64,000 nucleotides of DNA, from assembly GCA_041389495.1 (NCBI GenBank), contig JAWKRT010000002.1, positions 1,224,956-1,288,955 on the forward strand, read 5' to 3'. Positions 44,474-52,292 of this stretch are shown piece by piece (position 1 is the stretch's first letter; each line of letters starts with the position of its first letter). The notes beneath the pieces were generated by a model, which worked only from the letters and a program-made list of their open reading frames with translations, was not told the origin of the DNA and ran no database searches. Position numbers and translations under genes: made by a program. The stretch comes from Myxococcota bacterium. GTDB taxonomy: Bacteria > Myxococcota_A > UBA9160 > UBA4427.

Positions 44474-45751
44474 GTGCGCGTTCTCGTCGTCGGATCGGGC
44501 GGTCGCGAGCACGCGCTCGTCTGGAAGCTCCACCAGAGCCCGCGCCTGTCCGCGCTCCACGCCGCGCCGGGCAGTGCCGCGATCGCCGAGCTCGCGACGT
44601 GCCACGCCGTGAAGACGGACGACGCGGCCGGCCTCGTCGCGCTCGCTCGCTCGCTCGCGATCGACCTCGTCGTCGTCGGCCCCGAGGATCCGCTCGCGGA
44701 AGGGCTCGCCGATCGGCTGCGCGACGCGGGCATCGCCACCTTCGGGCCCTCGGCCGCGGCCGCGCGCCTCGAGGGCAGCAAGCGCTTCGCGAAGGAGTTC
44801 ATGGCGCGCCACGCGATCCCGACGGCGCGCCACGCGAGCTTCACCGCGCTCGACGACGCGCTCCGCTACGTGCGCGAGCTCGGCGCGCGCTGCGTCGTGA
44901 AGGCCGACGGTCTCGCGGCGGGCAAGGGCGTGGCGATGTGCGAGACGACCGCCGCCGCCGAGAGCGCACTGAGCGAGATGATGGGCGAGCGCCGCTTCGG
45001 CGACGCGGGCGCGGCCGTCGTCGTCGAGGAGTGGCTCGACGGCGAGGAGGCCTCGTACTACGCGCTCTGCGACGGCGCGAACGTCGTGCCGCTCGCCGCC
45101 GCGCAGGATCACAAGCGCGCACTCGACGGCGACCGCGGCGAGAACACGGGCGGCATGGGCGCCTACTCGCCGGCGCCGGTGTTCACCGCTGCCGTCGAGA
45201 AGCAGGTGCTCGAGCGCGTCGTGCTGCCGACCGTGCGCGGCATGGCGGCGGAAGGTCACCCCTACCGCGGCGTCCTGTTCGTCGGCCTCATGATCGACGG
45301 CGCGGGCGACGCGCGGGTCGTCGAGTTCAACGTGCGCTTCGGCGATCCCGAGACGCAGCCGCTCCTGGTCCGGCTCGACGACGACCTGCTCCCGCTGCTC
45401 GACGCCGCCGCGCGCGGCGCGCTCGACCCGGCGACGCGCCTGCACTGGGGCGACGCGGCGACCTGCGTCGTGATGGCGTCGGGCGGCTACCCGCGCAGCT
45501 ACGAGACGGGCAAGCCGATCGCCGGCCTCGACGAGGCCGCGTCGTGCGAAGGCGTCGCGATCTTCCACGCCGGCACGCGGCGCGCCGCCGACGGCGGCTT
45601 CGAGACGGCGGGCGGGCGCGTGCTCGGCGTGACCGGGCGCGGCGCGAGCGTCGCCGAGTCGCGCGATCGCGCCTACGCCGCCGTCGCGCGCATCCGCTTC
45701 GAGGGCGCGCACTACCGGCGCGACATCGCGCACCGTGCCCTCGCGCGCTGA
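44474..45751 (+). CDS. purD: Phosphoribosylamine-glycine ligase
   Basis: This 425-residue ATP-grasp enzyme of purine synthesis has VLVVGSGGREHAL at the N terminus, the central VVKADGLAAGKGV (ATP-binding Lys, about residue 140), DHKRALDGDRGENTGGMGAYSP and the metal-binding EFNVRFGDPETQP. The GTG start at 44474 lies 9 bases after AGGAGG. Its 3' end overlaps the start of the threonylcarbamoyl-AMP synthase gene by 17 bases. Nothing unusual in the sequence. Confidence 0.97.
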   Translation: MRVLVVGSGGREHALVWKLHQSPRLSALHAAPGSAAIAELATCHAVKTDDAAGLVALARSLAIDLVVVGPEDPLAEGLADRLRDAGIATFGPSAAAARLEGSKRFAKEFMARHAIPTARHASFTALDDALRYVRELGARCVVKADGLAAGKGVAMCETTAAAESALSEMMGERRFGDAGAAVVVEEWLDGEEASYYALCDGANVVPLAAAQDHKRALDGDRGENTGGMGAYSPAPVFTAAVEKQVLERVVLPTVRGMAAEGHPYRGVLFVGLMIDGAGDARVVEFNVRFGDPETQPLLVRLDDDLLPLLDAAARGALDPATRLHWGDAATCVVMASGGYPRSYETGKPIAGLDEAASCEGVAIFHAGTRRAADGGFETAGGRVLGVTGRGASVAESRDRAYAAVARIRFEGAHYRRDIAHRALAR

Positions 45752-46457
45752 CGCGCGCGCGGCGGCGGGCGCGGCCGACGAAGGCGAGATCGCGCGCGCC
45801 GCGGAGCGCATCGCCGCGGGCGGGCTCGTCGCGTTTCCGACCGAGACGGTCTGGGGCCTCGCCGCCGACGCGGCGAGCGCGAGCGCGCTCGCCGCGCTCG
45901 CGCGCTTCAAGGGGCGACCGCTCGCGCAGGCGACGTCGGTCCTCGTGTCGGGCCCGGAGCGCCTCGCCGCGCTCGCGCTCGACGTCGATGCGCGCGCCCG
46001 CGCGTGGATCGACGCGTTCTGGCCCGGCCCGCTCACGCTCGTCCTCCCGAGCCGCGCCCCGGACGCCCTCGCGCCGGGCATCGCGAACGCGCGCGGCGAG
46101 GTCGGTGTGCGCTGCAGCCCGCACGCGGTGGCCGCGGCGCTCGCCCGGGCCTGCGAGGCGCGCGGCGTGCGCGCCGTGACCGCGACGAGCTGCAACGCGC
46201 ACGGCGAGCCCGAGGCGGCGACGCGCGCGCAGGCGCGCGACGTCTGCGCGCGCGCGGGCGAGCCCGCCCTCGTGCTCGCGACGGGCGCCGACGCGTCGCG
46301 TGCGGCGCCGAGCACGGTCGTGCGCTCGCCGGGCGCCGCACACGCCGCCGAGATCCTGCGCGAAGGCGCGATCGCGGCGTCCGCGCTGCGCGCGGCCGCG
46401 CTCGAACGCGGTCTCGACGCCGCGCTCGCGAGCCCCGCGCGCGGCCCCGCGCGCTGA
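45735..46457 (+). CDS. L-threonylcarbamoyladenylate synthase (Sua5/YciO/YrdC family)
   Basis: This 240-residue protein makes threonylcarbamoyl-AMP, the precursor of the t6A base at position 37 of ANN-decoding tRNAs. Typical features: VAFPTETVWGLAADA (about 33-47), FKGRP with the substrate Lys (about 58), WPGPLTLVLP (about 95) and VTATSCNAHGE (about 153, usually S-A-N in the family). The last reads SCN, a slight variation. It starts at a GTG inside the end of purD, so it is coupled to it. The long form with a C-terminal Sua5 domain is absent. Confidence 0.9.
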   Translation: MPSRADARAAAGAADEGEIARAAERIAAGGLVAFPTETVWGLAADAASASALAALARFKGRPLAQATSVLVSGPERLAALALDVDARARAWIDAFWPGPLTLVLPSRAPDALAPGIANARGEVGVRCSPHAVAAALARACEARGVRAVTATSCNAHGEPEAATRAQARDVCARAGEPALVLATGADASRAAPSTVVRSPGAAHAAEILREGAIAASALRAAALERGLDAALASPARGPAR

Positions 46458-46566
46458 GCCATACTCGCGCGCTCCCCAGGCCGGTCGATCGCCCCGATCC
46501 GCGCGCGGCGCGTCCGGCGCCTCCCGCGCCGCCGCGCACCTTCCCGTCGAGGAGTCTCCCCCCGTC

Positions 46567-47838
46567 ATGACCGACATCCGGCCGTTCCGCGGCGTGCGCT
46601 ACGACCCGAAGCGCGTCGAGCTCTCGAAGGTGATCGTGCCGCCGTACGACGTCATCAGCGACGCGCAGCGCGGCACCTACTACGACCGCGATCCGCACAA
46701 CGCGATCCGCTTCGAGCTCACGCGCGACCCGCGCGACCAGGCGACCACCGACTATCACGAGATCCGCGAGTGGCTCGACGCGTGGCGCGCGAGCGGCGTG
46801 CTCGTGCGCGACGACGAGCCCGCGCTCTACGTGATGCGCCAGACGTTCGAGCACGGCGGGCACCGCTACTCGCGCACCGGGTTCTTCGCCGCGCTCGCGC
46901 TCGCCGAGTACGGGGAGGGCAAGGTGCTCCGCCACGAGCGCACGCTCGCGAAGCCGATCGCCGACCGCCTCCGGCTGCTCGAGGCCGCGCGCGCCAACCT
47001 CTCGAGCGCCTTCCTGCTCTACCGCGACGAGGCGGGCGAGCTCGAGGAGCTGCTCGCGGCCGCGCTCGAACGGGCGCCGCTCGGCCGCGCGGTCGACGAC
47101 GGCGGCGTCGAGTACGAGGTGGGGCGACTCGGCGGCGACGACGCGGCGCGCGTGTGCCGCTTCCTCGCCTCGCGCTCCGTCGTCATCGCCGACGGCCATC
47201 ACCGCTACCAGACGGCGCTCGAGTACCGGAACCGCCGGCGCGCGGCCGGCGCGGCGGCCGGCGCGCCGTCGGAGGCGACGCTCGCGTTCTTCGCGAACGC
47301 CGATGCCGAGGGAAGCCTGCTGCTCCCGATCCACCGCGCGATCGTCGAGGTGCCGGCGCCCGACGACGCGACGTGGCGCGAGCGCCTCCCGGGGTGGAGC
47401 TGCCGCTCGGTGCGGCTCGAGGGCGCCGCATCGATCGAGGCCGTGCTCGCCGCCGAGCTCGCGCCGCACGCGGGCGAGGCCGCGTTCGCGGCCGACGACG
47501 GCAGCGGCGTGCTGCGGGTGTTCACGCGCGCCGAGCCGCTCGGCGACGCGCTGATCGTCGACGTCGTCGAGCGCGACGTGATCCGCGGCGTGTTCGGTCT
47601 CGGCGACACCGAGATCGCGGGGGGCGGCGTCGAGTTCTTCAAGCAGGCCGAGGCGGCGGCGGCCGCGGTGCGCGAGGGGGCGGTGAGCGTCGCGCTCTAC
47701 CTGAACCCCGTCGCCGTCGAGGACGTGTTCCGCGTCGCGCGCGCGGGCGGCGTGATGCCGCAGAAGTCGACCTTCTTCCATCCGAAGGTGCCGACCGGCA
47801 TCGTGTTCCGGACGCACGACCCGGAGGACGGCGCGTAG
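46567..47838 (+). CDS. DUF1015 family protein
   Basis: This 423-residue protein has the DUF1015 hallmarks: FRGVRYDPKRV and VIVPPYDVIS near the N terminus, YDRDPHNAIRFEL, VMRQTFEHGGHRY, the strictly conserved IADGHHRYQTALEYR (about residue 204) and MPQKSTFFHPKVPTGIVF at the end. Some relatives, such as SerK of archaea, are kinases acting on free serine, so a phosphotransfer role is possible, but the bacterial members are not well characterised. The ATG is preceded by GAGGAG. Its stop shares one base with the next gene's GTG (TAGTG). Confidence 0.92.
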   Translation: MTDIRPFRGVRYDPKRVELSKVIVPPYDVISDAQRGTYYDRDPHNAIRFELTRDPRDQATTDYHEIREWLDAWRASGVLVRDDEPALYVMRQTFEHGGHRYSRTGFFAALALAEYGEGKVLRHERTLAKPIADRLRLLEAARANLSSAFLLYRDEAGELEELLAAALERAPLGRAVDDGGVEYEVGRLGGDDAARVCRFLASRSVVIADGHHRYQTALEYRNRRRAAGAAAGAPSEATLAFFANADAEGSLLLPIHRAIVEVPAPDDATWRERLPGWSCRSVRLEGAASIEAVLAAELAPHAGEAAFAADDGSGVLRVFTRAEPLGDALIVDVVERDVIRGVFGLGDTEIAGGGVEFFKQAEAAAAAVREGAVSVALYLNPVAVEDVFRVARAGGVMPQKSTFFHPKVPTGIVFRTHDPEDGA

Positions 47839-48188
47839 TGCGCCGTCCCCGGCGCGTCGCGAAGCCGGTCGTCGTCGGCGACGCGATCGGCCGCGTGCTC
47901 GGCGAGCTCGGGCTCGACGCCGCGAGGCGCGCCTTCGACATCGGGCAGTGCTGGGAGGCCGCCGTCGGCGAGGCGGTCGCGCGCCACGCGCGGCCGCTCG
48001 GCCTGCGCGGCGACGTGCTCGAGGTCGAGGTCGCGTCGAGCGTGTGGGCGCAGCAGCTGCAGCTGCAGCAGGGCGCGCTGCTCGACGCGCTCGCGGCCGC
48101 GCTGCCCGACGGAGCCGAGCGTCCGCGCGAGCTGCGCTTCCGCGTCGGCGGTGCGGGGGCATCGTCCGCTCCGCGCGGCGCGCGCTAG
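47838..48188 (+). CDS. DUF721 (DciA-like) protein
   Basis: This 116-residue protein has the DUF721 core: CWEAAVGEAVARHARPLGL (about 36-54), DVLEVEVASSVWAQQLQLQQ and LRFRVG. The family contains DciA, which loads the replicative helicase DnaB at the origin in most bacteria that lack DnaC. The GTG start overlaps the DUF1015 stop. The N-terminal tail is short and basic (RRPRRVAKP). Assignment to the family is good. A DciA role is inferred from the family. Confidence 0.85.
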   Translation: MRRPRRVAKPVVVGDAIGRVLGELGLDAARRAFDIGQCWEAAVGEAVARHARPLGLRGDVLEVEVASSVWAQQLQLQQGALLDALAAALPDGAERPRELRFRVGGAGASSAPRGAR

Positions 48189-48191
48189 ACT
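48186..48191 (+). promoter_or_regulatory. -10 element of a leaderless transcript (zinc-ribbon gene)
   Basis: TAGACT overlaps the end of the DUF721 gene and lies 9 bases before the ATG at 48201, with no Shine-Dalgarno sequence. It resembles TAGATT before the aminotransferase GTG with identical spacing. Confidence 0.5.
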
Positions 48192-48200
48192 GCGCGCCCG

Positions 48201-48452
48201 ATGAGCACTGCCGACCCGGTTCGCGAGCCCCGAGCATCGGCGCCGTCCGACGGGCGCGCTCCCGCCGACGCGGCCGCGACGCCCGGCGAGCTGCTGCGCT
48301 GCGACTTCTGCGGCGAGCCCGTCGCGAGCGTCCGGCGCGTGGCCCTCGACCGCGACTACGACCGCCTGCGCACCCGCCACGAGGTCCGCTACGCGTGCGA
48401 CCCCTGCTCGGAGCGCAAGGAGCGCGAGCGCCTCGGGATGGAGCGCCGCTAG
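48201..48452 (+). CDS. Small zinc-ribbon protein (83 aa)
   Basis: An Ala/Pro-rich N-terminal third is followed by two CxxC pairs, LRCDFCGEPV (about residue 34) and YACDPCSER (about 65), spaced about 30 residues apart. They would bind one zinc ion in a ribbon. An Arg/Glu-rich end follows. This type of protein usually contacts nucleic acid or another protein. No specific family is recognised. It sits between the DciA-like gene and the ribosomal operon with its own probable promoter, and its stop lies in a hairpin loop. Confidence 0.8.
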   Translation: MSTADPVREPRASAPSDGRAPADAAATPGELLRCDFCGEPVASVRRVALDRDYDRLRTRHEVRYACDPCSERKERERLGMERR

Positions 48453-48462
48453 CGGGCGCTCC
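48440..48462. terminator. Terminator-like hairpin with the stop codon in its loop
   Basis: An 8-bp stem (48440-48447 with 48455-48462) encloses a 7-base loop containing the TAG of the zinc-ribbon gene. It is the same layout as at 23165-23191. No T-tract follows. Confidence 0.4.
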
Positions 48463-48488
48463 CGGGGCCGGGCGGGCGTCCGCGCCCG

Positions 48489-48517
48489 TTGACCCGCCGC
48501 GCCCGCTTTCCTAGATT
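48489..48517 (+). promoter_or_regulatory. Promoter of the rpsP-rplS operon
   Basis: TTGACC (48489-48494) and TAGATT (48512-48517) are separated by exactly 17 bases. This is one of the best sigma-70 type matches in the window. It leaves a leader of about 50 bases before the RpsP ATG at 48574. Confidence 0.7.
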
Positions 48518-48573
48518 GCGCGGCCGCTTGCGTCGCGGCGCCGCACTCCCGCGCGCCGCCCGAGGTTCCATCG

Positions 48574-48843
48574 ATGGTGAAGATCCGCCTTTCGCGCGCG
48601 GGCGCGAAGAAGCACCCCTACTACCACCTGATCGCGATCGACGAGCGCAAGCGCCGCGACGGCCGCCCGCTCGAGCGCCTCGGCACCTACGAGCCAGGCC
48701 GCAGCGACGCTGCGCTCACGCTCGATCTCGCCGCGGTCGACGCGTGGGTCGCGAAGGGCGCGGTGCTGACCGAGACCGCGGCCTCGCTCGTGCGCAAGGC
48801 GCGCCGCGCCGCCGTCGCGGCGCCCGCCGGCGAGAGCGCCTGA
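48574..48843 (+). CDS. rpsP: 30S ribosomal protein S16
   Basis: The 89-residue protein starts MVKIRLSRAGAKKHPYYHLIAID and continues with RPLERLGTYEPG and LDLAAVDAWVAKGA, all standard for bS16. A short Ala-rich tail follows. It is the first gene of the operon S16, KhpA, RimM, TrmD, L19, behind a strong promoter. KhpA begins 2 bases after its stop. Confidence 0.97.
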   Translation: MVKIRLSRAGAKKHPYYHLIAIDERKRRDGRPLERLGTYEPGRSDAALTLDLAAVDAWVAKGAVLTETAASLVRKARRAAVAAPAGESA

Positions 48844-48845
48844 CG

Positions 48846-49085
48846 ATGGCCGGCGACGCGCGCGCGGCGGCCGAGCTGGTCGAGTTCCTGGCGAAGGCGA
48901 TCGTGAGCGATCGCGACGCCGTCAAGGTCAACGTCACCGACGGCGGCGAGTGCCTCGAGCTCGAGACGGCCGACGACGACCGCGGCCGCGTGATCGGCCG
49001 CCAGGGCCGCATCGCGAAGGCGCTGCGCGCGGTGCTCGCGGAGTCGAGCGTCGGCGCCGGCTGCCGGCTCGACATCGTCGACTGA
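48846..49085 (+). CDS. khpA: KH-domain RNA-binding protein KhpA
   Basis: This 79-residue single KH-domain protein has the GxxG loop in VIGRQGRIAKALRAV (about residue 52) and the N-terminal helix LVEFLAKAIV. KhpA binds RNA, often together with KhpB, and affects cell division and ribosome-related processes. Its position between S16 and RimM is the usual one in many bacteria. The ATG is 2 bases after the S16 stop. Confidence 0.93.
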   Translation: MAGDARAAAELVEFLAKAIVSDRDAVKVNVTDGGECLELETADDDRGRVIGRQGRIAKALRAVLAESSVGAGCRLDIVD

Positions 49086-49094
49086 CCGGTTGCC

Positions 49095-49688
49095 GTGGCG
49101 GCGCAGCGCGTCGCGATCGGCGTCGTGACGCGCGCCTTCGGCACGCGCGGGGAGCTGCGCGTGCGCTGGCTCGGCGACGGCCCCCAGGCGCTCGCGAGCG
49201 CCGATCGCATCTTCGTCGCGCGTTCTCCCGAGGATCCGGTACCGCGCCGTCACGCCGTGCGCGCGGTCGAGCCGTGCGGCGGCGACGAGGTGCGCATGGC
49301 GCTCGCCGGGCTCCGCGACACGGCCGATGCGGAGGCCTACGTCGGCCACCTCGTGCTCGTCGACGCGCAGGCGCTGCCCGCGCTCGGCGACGACGAGTTC
49401 TACTGGCACGAGCTCGTGGGCTACCGCGTCGAGACCACGGACGGCGAGCTGGTCGGCGTCGTCCGCACGCTCTGGGAGACCGGCGCGCACGACGTGCTCG
49501 TCGTCGACCCGCCCGCGCGCGCGCCGAGCGAGGACGGTCGCGGCGCGGCGGCCGCCGACCGGGGTGCCGACGACGGCGGCGAGGACGCGCCGCTCCTGAT
49601 CCCGACGGCGCGCGAGGTGCTCGTCGCGATCGACCGCGAGCGGCGAACGGCGGTCGTCGACGCGCCGCCCGGCCTGCTCGAGCGCTGA
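49095..49688 (+). CDS. rimM: 16S rRNA processing protein RimM
   Basis: This 197-residue protein has the two RimM parts: an N-terminal barrel with IGVVTRAFGTRGELRV and LADTADAEA-like region, and a PRC barrel with EFYWHELVGYRVE, GVVRTLWETGAHDVLVV and PLLIPTAREVLV. It helps mature the 3' domain of 16S rRNA with S19. A 20-residue insertion rich in Asp/Gly/Ala (about 138-158) between strands of the PRC barrel is longer than usual. GTG start. Confidence 0.94.
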   Translation: MAAQRVAIGVVTRAFGTRGELRVRWLGDGPQALASADRIFVARSPEDPVPRRHAVRAVEPCGGDEVRMALAGLRDTADAEAYVGHLVLVDAQALPALGDDEFYWHELVGYRVETTDGELVGVVRTLWETGAHDVLVVDPPARAPSEDGRGAAAADRGADDGGEDAPLLIPTAREVLVAIDRERRTAVVDAPPGLLER

Positions 49689-49697
49689 GGCCCCAGG

Positions 49698-50414
49698 GTG
49701 CGGATCGACGTCGTCACGATCTTCCCGCGCCTGTTCGAGGCGTTCGCCGAGGCGGCCTTCGTCGGCATCGCGCGCGAGCGCGGGGCGCTCGCGCTGCAGG
49801 TCCACGACCTCCGCGACTGGACCACCGACCGGCACCGCAGCGTCGACGACGCGCCCTACGGCGGCGGGCCGGGGATGGTGATGCGGCCCGAGCCGCTCGT
49901 CGCCGCCATCGAGGCCCTCGCGGGGCCGAAGGCGCCCGGCCGGGCGGCGCGCGTGGTCGCGCTGTCGCCGCGCGGCGCGCGGCTCGACCAGGCCGGGCTC
50001 GAGGCGCTCGCCGCCGAGCCCGCGCTCGTCCTCGTCTGCGGCCGCTACGAGGGCATCGACCAGCGCGCGCTCGACCTCGCCGTCGACGCCGAGGTCTCGA
50101 TCGGCGACTACGTGCTGTCGGGGGGCGAGGTCCCGGCCATGGTCCTCGTCGAGGGCATCGTCCGGCTGCTCCCGGGCGTCCTCGGAAACCCCGAATCCGC
50201 GGTGAGCGAGTCCTTCCGGGAGGATCTTTTGGAAGGACCGCACTACACTCGGCCGCCCGTTTTCCGCGGCCTCGAAGTCCCCGAGGTGCTGCGTTCGGGA
50301 GATCACGCCGCGATCGATCGCTGGCGCAGGGAGCGGGCGCGCGAGGTCACTGCCGCGCGCCGACCCGACCTGCTCGCCCCGCGACGATCGGCGGAAGGAG
50401 ACAAGGTGCGATGA
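49698..50414 (+). CDS. trmD: tRNA (guanine37-N1)-methyltransferase
   Basis: This 238-residue SPOUT-class enzyme methylates G37 to prevent frameshifting. It has RIDVVTIFPRLFEAF at the start, VDDAPYGGGPGMVM (about 49), LVCGRYEGIDQR (about 113) and the knot SIGDYVLSGGEVPAMVL with LLPGVLGN. The GTG start lies 9 bases after the RimM stop. The stop overlaps the L19 ATG (ATGA). Confidence 0.97.
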   Translation: MRIDVVTIFPRLFEAFAEAAFVGIARERGALALQVHDLRDWTTDRHRSVDDAPYGGGPGMVMRPEPLVAAIEALAGPKAPGRAARVVALSPRGARLDQAGLEALAAEPALVLVCGRYEGIDQRALDLAVDAEVSIGDYVLSGGEVPAMVLVEGIVRLLPGVLGNPESAVSESFREDLLEGPHYTRPPVFRGLEVPEVLRSGDHAAIDRWRRERAREVTAARRPDLLAPRRSAEGDKVR

Positions 50415-50872
50415 GGAGTCTGGACTTCGTCGATCAGCCGCAGCTGCGAGCCGATCTTCCGCCGTTCCGCGTGGGTGACACCGTCCGCGTGCACGTGAAG
50501 GTGCGCGAGGGCGACAAGGAACGCGTGCAGGTGTTCGAAGGCGTCGTGATCCGCCGCCGCGGCGCGGGCATGAGCGAGACGTTCACCGTGCGCAAGGTGT
50601 CCTACGGCGTCGGCGTCGAGCGCACCCTGCCCGTGCAGTCGCCCGCCGTCACGAAGCTCGAGATCAAGCGGCGCGGCTACGTGCGCCGCTCGCGGCTCTA
50701 CTACCTGCGCGACCTGCGCGGCAAGAAGGCGCGGCTGCGCTCGAAGGTGCGCGACCTGTCGGCGCTCGTGGCCCCCGAGCCCGAGGAGATCGAGGCCGAG
50801 GTCGCGGCCAGCGTCGAGCGCGTCGACGACGCCGAGGGCGCGGATGCGGCGCCGGAGAAGAGCGGCGACTGA
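50411..50872 (+). CDS. rplS: 50S ribosomal protein L19
   Basis: The 153-residue protein has the L19 core: FRVGDTVRVHVKVREG, VQVFEGVVIRRRGAG, ETFTVRKVSYGVGVERT and LYYLRDLRGKKARL. A C-terminal acidic extension (PEPEEIEAEVAASVERVDDAEG, about 115-153) is longer than in E. coli. GGAAGGAG precedes the ATG. It ends the operon. Confidence 0.97.
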   Translation: MRSLDFVDQPQLRADLPPFRVGDTVRVHVKVREGDKERVQVFEGVVIRRRGAGMSETFTVRKVSYGVGVERTLPVQSPAVTKLEIKRRGYVRRSRLYYLRDLRGKKARLRSKVRDLSALVAPEPEEIEAEVAASVERVDDAEGADAAPEKSGD

Positions 50873-50876
50873 GCGC

Positions 50877-50892
50877 GCGCGGCGCGCCGCGC
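50877..50892. terminator. GC palindrome after rplS
   Basis: A perfect 16-base palindrome made only of G and C starts 4 bases after the L19 stop and lies in the 58-base gap before the convergent YraN gene. Probably supports termination from both sides. No T-tract. Confidence 0.4.
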
Positions 50893-50930
50893 CTGCGGCG
50901 CGCTCGCGACGCGGCGCCTGTGCGGCGCGC

Positions 50931-51341
50931 TCACGGCGCGTCGAAGGCTCCCGGCCAGTGCGCGATCGAGTGGTGGCCGTCGGCGTGCTCGACGCACGCG
51001 ACGACGTCGAAGCGCGCGCGGCGACAGCCGCGCGCCAGTCCCGCGCGTTCCGCGTGCAGCCAGGCCGCCGCGCCCCGCGCGAGCCGCGCCTGCTTGTGCG
51101 CATCGACGGCCTCGACCGGCGCGCCGTGGCGGCTCCCGCGGCGCGTCTTCACCTCCACGAACACGACGAGCGCGCCGCGGCGCGCGACGAGATCGAGCTC
51201 GACGCCGCCCGCGCGGACGTTGCGCGCGAGGATGCGGTAGCCGCGTCGCTCGAGGTGCGCGGCGGCGCGCGCCTCGCCGCGCGCGCCGAGTGCGCGCCGC
51301 GCATCGCGCGCCGCGCCGGGATCCGGGCCGGGAGTGGGCAT
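50931..51341 (-). CDS. UPF0102 (YraN) family nuclease-fold protein
   Basis: This 136-residue protein has the restriction-nuclease-like core: a helix with GARGEARAAAHLERRGYRILARNVR, then GGVELDLVARRGALVVFVEVKTRR (about residues 47-70, the E-x-K and D metal site) and HKQARLARGAAAWL. YraN proteins are conserved, perhaps DNA repair or Holliday junction nucleases, role unsettled. The ATG lacks a Shine-Dalgarno sequence. The gene is divergent from rsmI, as YraN commonly neighbours RsmI. Confidence 0.93.
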   Translation of the reverse strand: MPTPGPDPGAARDARRALGARGEARAAAHLERRGYRILARNVRAGGVELDLVARRGALVVFVEVKTRRGSRHGAPVEAVDAHKQARLARGAAAWLHAERAGLARGCRRARFDVVACVEHADGHHSIAHWPGAFDAP

Positions 51342-51404
51342 GGAGGAGGGCTCCCGCGCGAGCCGAGGCTGCGCGCGCGGGACCGGGGGCGGCGAGCGTA
51401 GCCG

Positions 51405-52292
51405 ATGGGGACGCTCTACGTCGTCGCGACGCCGATCGGAAACCTCGAGGACGTGACGCTGCGCGCGCTGCGCGTGCTGCGCGAGGCGGCGCTCGTGCTC
51501 GCCGAGGACACGCGCCGCACGCGCATCCTGCTCGACCACCACGGCATCGCCGCTCGCCCCGTCTCGCTCCACGCGCACAACGAGGCGGCGCGCGTCGAGC
51601 GCGCGCTCGAGGCGTTGCGCGCGGGCGACGCGATCGCGCTCGTCTCCGACGCCGGGACGCCGCTCGTCTCCGACCCCGGCGAGCGGCTCGTGCGCGCGGC
51701 GATCGACGACGGCCACGACGTCGTTCCCGTGCCCGGCGCTTCCGCGCCGCTCGCCGCGCTCGTCGCGAGCGGCCTGCGCGCGCAGCCGTTCGCGTTCGTC
51801 GGCTTCCCCCCGCGGCGCCGCGCCGCGCGCCGCGCGCTGCTCGCGCCGTTCGCCGCGCGCGGAGAGACGCTCGTGCTGTTCGAGTCGCCGCGGCGCGTCG
51901 GCGCGACGCTGCGCGAGCTCGCGGAGTGGCTCGGCGCAGAGCGCCGCGCCTGCGTCGCGCGCGAGCTCACGAAGCTGCACGAGGAGCTCGCGCGCGGCTC
52001 GCTCGGCGAGCTGGCCGAACGCTATGCGAGCGGCGCGCGCGGCGAGGTGACGATCGCCGTCGAGGGCCGCGACGCCGACGCCGCGCCCGAGGTCGACGAC
52101 GACGCGGTCGAGCGCGAGATCGCCGCGCGCGTGCGCGCGGGCGAGCGGCCGCGCGAGATCGCGGCCGCGATGGCGCCCGCGACCGGGCTCGCGAAGCGCG
52201 CGCTCTACGCGCGCGCGGTGGCGGCGAGCGGGCGCGCCGCGGAAGACGGACGCGGCGGGGCGCCCGCGCGCGCGCGAGGAACGGACGGATGA
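51405..52292 (+). CDS. rsmI: 16S rRNA (cytidine1402-2'-O)-methyltransferase
   Basis: This 295-residue tetrapyrrole-methylase-fold enzyme has VVATPIGNLEDVTLRAL (about 5-21), LAEDTRRTRILLDHHGI, LVSDAGTPLVSDPG (about 78-91), VPGASAPLAALVASG and FESPRRV. It modifies C1402 in the ribosomal P site. The stop overlaps the ATG of the heparinase-like gene (ATGA). The Arg/Ala-rich C-terminal end is longer than the core family. No Shine-Dalgarno sequence is evident before the ATG. Confidence 0.95.
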   Translation: MGTLYVVATPIGNLEDVTLRALRVLREAALVLAEDTRRTRILLDHHGIAARPVSLHAHNEAARVERALEALRAGDAIALVSDAGTPLVSDPGERLVRAAIDDGHDVVPVPGASAPLAALVASGLRAQPFAFVGFPPRRRAARRALLAPFAARGETLVLFESPRRVGATLRELAEWLGAERRACVARELTKLHEELARGSLGELAERYASGARGEVTIAVEGRDADAAPEVDDDAVEREIAARVRAGERPREIAAAMAPATGLAKRALYARAVAASGRAAEDGRGGAPARARGTDG